Assembly: GCA_030592245.1 (NCBI GenBank)
Contig: JAUVJV010000044.1
Coordinates: 1 to 9,980, forward strand
Length of the DNA: 9,980 nucleotides
Origin: Candidatus Eiseniibacteriota bacterium
Lineage (GTDB): Bacteria > Arandabacterota > Arandabacteria > Arandabacterales > Arandabacteraceae
Reading direction: 5' to 3'
Of this stretch, positions 6,237 to 9,980 are shown in pieces; position 1 is the first letter of the stretch; each line of letters starts with the position of its first letter. The position numbers and the translations under genes are program-made. Below the pieces are notes generated by a model. That model saw only the letters and a program-made list of their open reading frames with translations, ran no database searches and had not been told where the DNA came from.

Positions 6237-7772
6237 ATGATCGACAGCAGGGTATTCGGGTTCTGCCCCTGGCCGGAAGATAGACTTACCCGGTACATCC
6301 TTGCCGGCGGTGATCCATGCAAGGTTCCCGGCGACTGGGTAATCACGATACGGACCGGGAGGCCCGATAGGGAAGAGACAACTACGCTGGCCAGCTCCAT
6401 CCTGGCTGCCGTGCCCTATTACTACTCGGAGACAGCAGGACGGCTTTTCCATGGCTCCCATGTGCTCGAGGTTTGGAAGGAGCTCTGGAAGGAGCTCGGA
6501 AGGGACTGGTCCTGGGACCGGCAGGGGCTCTACGAGTACTTCCACTGGGAGCAATGCCTTGACGACAGGACTCTGCATCCGGACATAAAGCGGTTTCCTG
6601 AGGGAGCGGTGGCCCGCTTCAGCGGCGGGCGGCTCTCCATCAAGGAGTTTTCCAATGATCGCGACTGGTTCTCCGGCAGATCCTCCAGCCTTGATGAGCT
6701 CAACGACAGGTTTGAAGAGATCTGCGCGGACTATCCCTTTGATGAGGGAAGCGCCATAAGCCTGTCCGCGGGCGTTGACAGCCGGCTCCTTCTTGCCGGA
6801 TTCATGGGAAAGAAGCTCAAGCCTCCGGCTGTCACCGCGGGGCATGAGCGGAGCACCGATGTCATGATCTCACGCAGAATCTCGCAGGATTTCGGTCTGG
6901 ACCACGAGACCCTGGAGATGCGCCCCGAGCTTTACCCCCGGTATGCCCGTGAGATCGTGGAGCTAACCGGAGGAACCGAGCCTGGATTTCACTGGCATAC
7001 CTTCATATACCCCAGGCTTGCCCGGAGTGTCGGTCGCGAGACCTTCCTGTTCGTGGGAAACAACGGGGAGTTTGCCAAAACCATGCTTTTCGACCGGGGG
7101 ATCATGGCGCATGTGTTCGATCATTCACCTGGTCTTCTCTTCGAGATATACCTCAGACTGAAGTCCAGGTCAGGTCATAAGGGGTTTCCCTTTGAAGTGA
7201 GCGACATGTTCGGGGATGCTTCTCTACGGCGGCGGAATATGCTGACTTATCTTCTGGAGAAGACCCGGCCCTTCAAGAGGAACCTGGACAAGATCGACAT
7301 AGTCTACACCTGGGAGCGCGTTCGCCACTTCATGGGCAGTGGGCTGGCACTCTACGGCGGATCTTGTCTGCCCGTGGACCCGTTCCTGGATTACAGGTGG
7401 ATTGAGGCCATTGGTCCAATGGCGCGGAATCTGAAGCTCAACGGCCGGATCCATCGCTATCTTATCAAGAGGCGTTGCCCGGAGCTGCTTCGCTATCCGA
7501 CCCATAACAGCACCATCACAATGGAAAAAGACGTGCTGCTCTACTGGCTGAGGAAGGGTGGTTTTACGGGGTATGAGGGTTTCGACCGATGGGCCTTGGG
7601 CAAAGAGGCCAGGGAGTACCTGCTGGACAATATCGAGGCGACTGAAATCGGTCTGAGGAAAGAGCATGCCGAGAAGGTCTATGCCTCCGAGCACATCTAC
7701 TCCTTGAGCCTGCTGATCCCTCTGGTCTACCTCTGTGAGTTTGTGTCTGAGTTTAAGGCTCGTGACATGTGA
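6237..7772 (+). CDS. Asparagine-synthetase-like amidotransferase-family protein without a glutaminase cysteine
   Basis: From the ATG at 6237 the protein has 511 residues. The region LYEYFHWEQCLDDRTLHPDI (98-117) followed by FPEGAVARFSGGRLSI (120-135) is the typical end of the N-terminal domain of asparagine-synthetase homologues. The synthetase domain begins at AISLSAGVDSRLLLAG (173-188), a PP-loop of the S-x-G-x-D-S form that binds ATP. A later DPFLDYRWIEAI (381-392) matches the family's PFLD motif. The glutaminase domain lacks the catalytic Cys2: the protein begins MIDSRVFGF. The loop that is normally GEG[AS]DE is GNNGEF (274-279), so the canonical metal/ATP acidic residues are partly replaced. 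It therefore probably adenylates a carboxylate and uses ammonia or another amine, or is inactive; the substrate is unknown. The frame is open from 6078, but that would overlap the small membrane gene, and 6237 has better family fit. A GGG-containing site about 11 bases upstream is weak. Confidence 0.8.
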   Translation: MIDSRVFGFCPWPEDRLTRYILAGGDPCKVPGDWVITIRTGRPDREETTTLASSILAAVPYYYSETAGRLFHGSHVLEVWKELWKELGRDWSWDRQGLYEYFHWEQCLDDRTLHPDIKRFPEGAVARFSGGRLSIKEFSNDRDWFSGRSSSLDELNDRFEEICADYPFDEGSAISLSAGVDSRLLLAGFMGKKLKPPAVTAGHERSTDVMISRRISQDFGLDHETLEMRPELYPRYAREIVELTGGTEPGFHWHTFIYPRLARSVGRETFLFVGNNGEFAKTMLFDRGIMAHVFDHSPGLLFEIYLRLKSRSGHKGFPFEVSDMFGDASLRRRNMLTYLLEKTRPFKRNLDKIDIVYTWERVRHFMGSGLALYGGSCLPVDPFLDYRWIEAIGPMARNLKLNGRIHRYLIKRRCPELLRYPTHNSTITMEKDVLLYWLRKGGFTGYEGFDRWALGKEAREYLLDNIEATEIGLRKEHAEKVYASEHIYSLSLLIPLVYLCEFVSEFKARDM

Positions 7773-7781
7773 CCTGAGACT

Positions 7782-7787
7782 GGAGGG
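7782..7787 (+). promoter_or_regulatory. Ribosome binding site for the TTG start of the DUF188 gene
   Basis: GGAGGG at 7782-7787 lies nine bases before the TTG at 7797. No ATG or GTG lies nearby in frame, and the family's conserved VDADACPVK follows immediately, so the TTG start is well supported. Confidence 0.65.
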
Positions 7788-7796
7788 TTTCAAGGA

Positions 7797-8252
7797 TTGC
7801 TACACATCTTCGTGGATGCAGATGCCTGTCCGGTAAAATCTGAAGTGTACAAGGTGGCCAAGCGCTATGAGCTCAAGGTCACCCTGGCTGCGGCCTCATG
7901 GATGCGCATCCCCGAGAGCAGCAGAGTCGCCCTTGAAGTCGTCGGCGAGGGCCTGGATGTCGCCGATGACTGGATCGCCGAACACGCCGGGGCCGATGAT
8001 ATCGTGATTACGGCTGATGTTCCTCTGGCCGACCGGTGCGTCAAGAAAGGGGCCTATGTGCTTGGGCCCAAGGGCAAGCCGTTTACGGAGGACAATATCG
8101 GCGCGGCCCTTGCAACCCGTAACCTGCTTGCGGAGTTGCGCGAGATGGGGGAGATGAAGGGAGGCCCCCCGCCGTTTGCCAAGAAGGACCGTTCCCTTTT
8201 TCTCCAGCAGCTTGACCAGGCTATTAACGCTATACTCAGAAAACAGTCTTGA
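7797..8252 (+). CDS. YaiI/YqxD family (DUF188) PIN-like protein
   Basis: The 151-residue protein is a clear member of the YaiI/YqxD (DUF188) family. Family hallmarks in order are VDADACPVK (6-14), DVADDWI (54-60), DIVITADVPLADRC (68-81), GKPFTEDNIG (93-102), GPPPF (123-127) and RSLFLQQLDQ (132-141). The acidic residues Asp7, Asp9 and the Asp57/Asp58 and Asp74 and Asp79 positions resemble the metal site of PIN-like nucleases; the family is often placed near PIN domains, but nuclease activity is not established. Translation starts at TTG 24 bases after the asparagine-synthetase-like gene, with a strong ribosome binding site. The stop codon is part of the -35 box of the promoter for the next gene. 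Length is normal for the family and no residues appear to be missing. Confidence 0.94.
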   Translation: MLHIFVDADACPVKSEVYKVAKRYELKVTLAAASWMRIPESSRVALEVVGEGLDVADDWIAEHAGADDIVITADVPLADRCVKKGAYVLGPKGKPFTEDNIGAALATRNLLAELREMGEMKGGPPPFAKKDRSLFLQQLDQAINAILRKQS

Positions 8253-8277
8253 GATTGGATTCGCGATAGTATAGAAT
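8249..8277 (+). promoter_or_regulatory. Sigma70-type promoter for the GNAT gene
   Basis: TTGAGA (8249-8254) and TAGAAT (8272-8277) are separated by exactly 17 bases. Each hexamer differs from the consensus (TTGACA, TATAAT) at one position. The expected transcription start is about 8284, giving a leader of roughly 60 bases before the GTG at 8343. The -35 box overlaps the DUF188 stop codon. Initiation was not measured, so this is a sequence prediction. Confidence 0.6.
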
Positions 8278-8300
8278 CGACTCCGAGTCCGCACAGTGAA

Positions 8301-8330
8301 GTTCAGTCATCTGAACAGGCCAGTTGCCTG
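8301..8330 (+). promoter_or_regulatory. Two adjacent hairpins in the leader of the GNAT gene
   Basis: GTTCAG (8301-8306), loop TCAT, then CTGAAC (8311-8316) forms a perfect 6-bp stem. It is followed at once by CAGGC (8316-8320), loop CAGTT and GCCTG (8326-8330), a perfect 5-bp stem; the two share base 8316, so they cannot both be complete at once. The second stem ends at the first base of the ribosome binding site GAGAGG (8330-8335). The first palindrome could alternatively be a protein-binding operator just downstream of the start site. Neither is followed by a T-run, so this is not an intrinsic terminator. Confidence 0.45.
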
Positions 8331-8342
8331 AGAGGTGTTTAA

Positions 8343-9215
8343 GTGGACATCAAGTACCGGAGCCGTTACTTCGACGATGCCGAGGCCAAGGCCTCGTTCA
8401 AGAGCTATGCCAAGGCAGTCTTCGGGCTTGACTTCTCTCGCTGGGAGGAGCGCGGGCTGTGGGATGCCCAGTATCAGGCTTTCTCGGCTTTCGCAGGCGG
8501 GGAGTGCGTGGCGTCCATGTGTGTCTATCCCTGCGAAGCCATGGTGAAGGGTAAGCGGCAGAAGTGGGCGCAGCTCCTGACCGTCGGCACGCTTCCGGAG
8601 TACCGCGGCCAGGGACTCCAGCGCAAGCTCTGGAAAATGGCCCGCACCTGGATAAGCAAGCACTGCATGTTCACGTTTCTCTTCACCGATGAAGCCGCGG
8701 CGGGTTTCTATGATAGTCTGGGGTTTGAGAGAGTGCGGGAGCATTTCGACGTGGTTGCTAACCCGCATGCATCCCCGGCTACCGGTGCGCACTTCGAGAA
8801 GGTCGATGTGGAGAATGACTCCGACTTCACGATTCTTAAGCGCCTGGCCCGGGAAAGGGCCCCGGTCTCCGATGTTCTGAGCTTCAAGTGCCCCAATCTG
8901 CTGCTGTTCATGTTCCTGTATCGATACAGGGAGATGACTTACTACTCCAGGGACCTGGATGCCGTCGTGGTCGCGGAAAAGGCCGCCGGGCGGCTGCGCA
9001 TCCACGACATCGTTGCGAAAAAGATGCCCCGGCTGGATAAGATCAAAGCCTTCCTGGGTGGGTTTCCCGAGCGTGAGATCGTCTTCCTGCTCCCCACCGA
9101 CAAGATTGGGGTGGAGCCCATAAGACAGGGCAATGTCGAGGATAGCCTTCTCTTCGTGAGCGGCGACCTGCCGCTCGAGGGCGACATCATCTTCCCGTAT
9201 TCAATCCGCGCCTGA
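8343..9215 (+). CDS. GNAT family N-acetyltransferase with an extra C-terminal domain
   Basis: This 290-residue protein starts at a GTG preceded by GAGAGG (8330-8335), seven bases away. Residues 1-140 form a GNAT fold. The acetyl-CoA-binding motif A is VGTLPEYRGQGLQRKLW (81-97), with the R-G-Q-G-L pyrophosphate loop, and AAGFYDSLGFERV (119-131) is the usual motif B. GNAT enzymes transfer an acetyl group from acetyl-CoA to an amine; the substrate cannot be told from sequence. The remaining ~150 residues contain no motif I recognise: an Arg/Lys-rich region with YRYREMTYYSRD, then alternating hydrophobic and charged stretches ending FPYSIRA. This could be a substrate-recognition or second GNAT-like domain. 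The gene has its own promoter and structured leader, so it is probably transcribed apart from DUF188. It converges with the next gene with only 16 bases between the stop codons. Confidence 0.85.
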   Translation: MDIKYRSRYFDDAEAKASFKSYAKAVFGLDFSRWEERGLWDAQYQAFSAFAGGECVASMCVYPCEAMVKGKRQKWAQLLTVGTLPEYRGQGLQRKLWKMARTWISKHCMFTFLFTDEAAAGFYDSLGFERVREHFDVVANPHASPATGAHFEKVDVENDSDFTILKRLARERAPVSDVLSFKCPNLLLFMFLYRYREMTYYSRDLDAVVVAEKAAGRLRIHDIVAKKMPRLDKIKAFLGGFPEREIVFLLPTDKIGVEPIRQGNVEDSLLFVSGDLPLEGDIIFPYSIRA

Positions 9216-9231
9216 GAGGGATTGCCTCGCC

Positions 9232-9980
9232 TTACTCCCCGAGGATGGTAACGAGGGAATCGGCCGTCGTCTCCTTGAGAACCAGCATGATTCTCACTCC
9301 ATCAACGCGAACCGCGAAGAACTCCTCGGGGGACCTGTACCTGAGCCGGTTCCATCGCTCGTGGGTAGCGAAGTAAGTCGCCTCATAAGGATCGTCAACG
9401 AACTCGAGGCGCTCTCTTTCGGCAGCCGGTAGGATCGCGGCGTTCGATCTCCCGGGACGGGTGTAAACCGAGAGGTTGACGGACGGATCACGGTCGCTCC
9501 GGAGAATGTACTCGAGCGCTTCCCGGTAGGAGAGACCCCAGTAGTCGAGGTCGAATCTTCCGTCCGCGCCTCTTATGCCTCCTGTGAGAGTGTTGAAATA
9601 CACATTCTGGTAAGGATGGGTGGCGATCATGATCCGGGCAGTATTGGCGACACCTGCCCCGAACGCCGCCAGAAGCATCACGCTGACCCCGGTGCGCCAC
9701 GGACCCCGCAAGTGGACTCTGATGCCCCGCAGCACCGTGAGAATCCCGACAAGGGCTATCCCGACAAAGGCGGGATAAACGAAGAAGGTATGCCGCCACT
9801 CGTCGAATACCACGGCGTTGGAGAGCGGCAGATAGACCAGGGGGAAGAAGAGCCAGATAAGAAGCAGCGCCAGGTCTCTCGTGCGGATGGGAAAGACCGT
9901 GTACTTCCGGAAGAGAAAACCGATCGAGGCCGCCACCCCTGCGATGAAGCACGCCATGTGGACGACCGGCGTGGTGATCA
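9232..9980 (-). CDS. Multi-pass membrane protein, glycosyltransferase family 39-like (C-terminal part)
   Basis: The reading frame is open on the - strand from the window edge to the TAA at 9234-9232, so the gene continues beyond 9980. An internal ATG at 9957 is available, but the frame upstream of it stays open and reads ITTPVVH, so this is the 3' part of a larger gene. About four membrane helices are visible, around HMACFIAGVAASIGFLF, LALLLIWLFFPLVYLPL, FFVYPAFVGIALVGILTVL and GVSVMLLAAFGAGVA. Two landmarks are VFDEWRHTFFVYPA between helices and a soluble tail with NVYFNTLTGGIRGA and FDLDYWGLSYREALEY. The DYWG[LN]S-type tail is found in bacterial membrane proteins of the GT39/PMT class, which transfer sugars from lipid carriers. 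The catalytic N-terminal part is not in the window, so activity cannot be judged. Convergent with the GNAT gene; no promoter is visible. Confidence 0.72.
   Translation of the reverse strand, partial: ITTPVVHMACFIAGVAASIGFLFRKYTVFPIRTRDLALLLIWLFFPLVYLPLSNAVVFDEWRHTFFVYPAFVGIALVGILTVLRGIRVHLRGPWRTGVSVMLLAAFGAGVANTARIMIATHPYQNVYFNTLTGGIRGADGRFDLDYWGLSYREALEYILRSDRDPSVNLSVYTRPGRSNAAILPAAERERLEFVDDPYEATYFATHERWNRLRYRSPEEFFAVRVDGVRIMLVLKETTADSLVTILGE

Noticed and set aside
6052..7772. Lasso-peptide or similar RiPP cluster (small precursor plus asparagine-synthetase-like cyclase)
   Set aside because: The small protein is a transmembrane protein and lacks a leader/core layout. No transglutaminase-like leader protease and no PqqD-like recognition protein are nearby.
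9211..9231. Possible terminator between the convergent GNAT and GT39-like genes (GAGG, 5-base loop, CCTC)
   Set aside because: The stem is only four base pairs and there is no T-run on either strand.

Overview
The window is a compact, GC-rich bacterial segment. From the left edge to about 6017 there is one uninterrupted + strand run of housekeeping genes with very short gaps or overlaps: the 3' end of queA, then tgt, yajC, def, fmt, a DUF116 gene, rsmB and a kinase-less PASTA protein. Every one of these is recognisable from family motifs. The genome is clearly bacterial: formyl-methionine handling, queuosine, YajC and RsmB are all present. The gene order and the DUF116 gene suggest a Gram-negative-type lineage, perhaps a deltaproteobacterial or FCB-like candidate phylum. 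No rRNA is present, so the phylum is an inference only.

In this first block queA and tgt act in tRNA queuosine modification, yajC is a Sec translocon accessory membrane protein, def and fmt remove and add the formyl group of initiator methionine, and rsmB methylates 16S rRNA C967. DUF116 is a conserved cysteine-rich membrane protein of unknown function. The PASTA protein is a membrane-anchored, probably cell-wall-facing protein. secD and secF, which commonly follow yajC, are absent. Fmt carries a 21-bp in-frame tandem repeat in its C-terminal domain.

From 6052 to 8252, still on +, come a 56-residue membrane protein (6052-6222), a 511-residue asparagine-synthetase-like protein that lacks the N-terminal cysteine of the glutaminase domain, and a YaiI/YqxD (DUF188) protein starting with TTG. 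No clear terminator separates this group from the first block, so read-through is possible.

A good sigma70-type promoter (TTGAGA, 17 bp, TAGAAT at 8249-8277) overlaps the DUF188 stop codon. It is followed by a leader with two back-to-back hairpins that end at the ribosome binding site of a GNAT acetyltransferase gene (8343-9215). The right end holds the C-terminal part of a convergent, - strand multi-pass membrane protein of the glycosyltransferase family 39 type, which runs off the window.

No CRISPR array, insertion sequence, tRNA or rRNA gene was seen. Most of the window is ordinary core genome. The points most worth a second look are the small membrane protein paired with the atypical asparagine-synthetase-like enzyme, the structured leader before the GNAT gene, the repeat in fmt, and the missing secDF.
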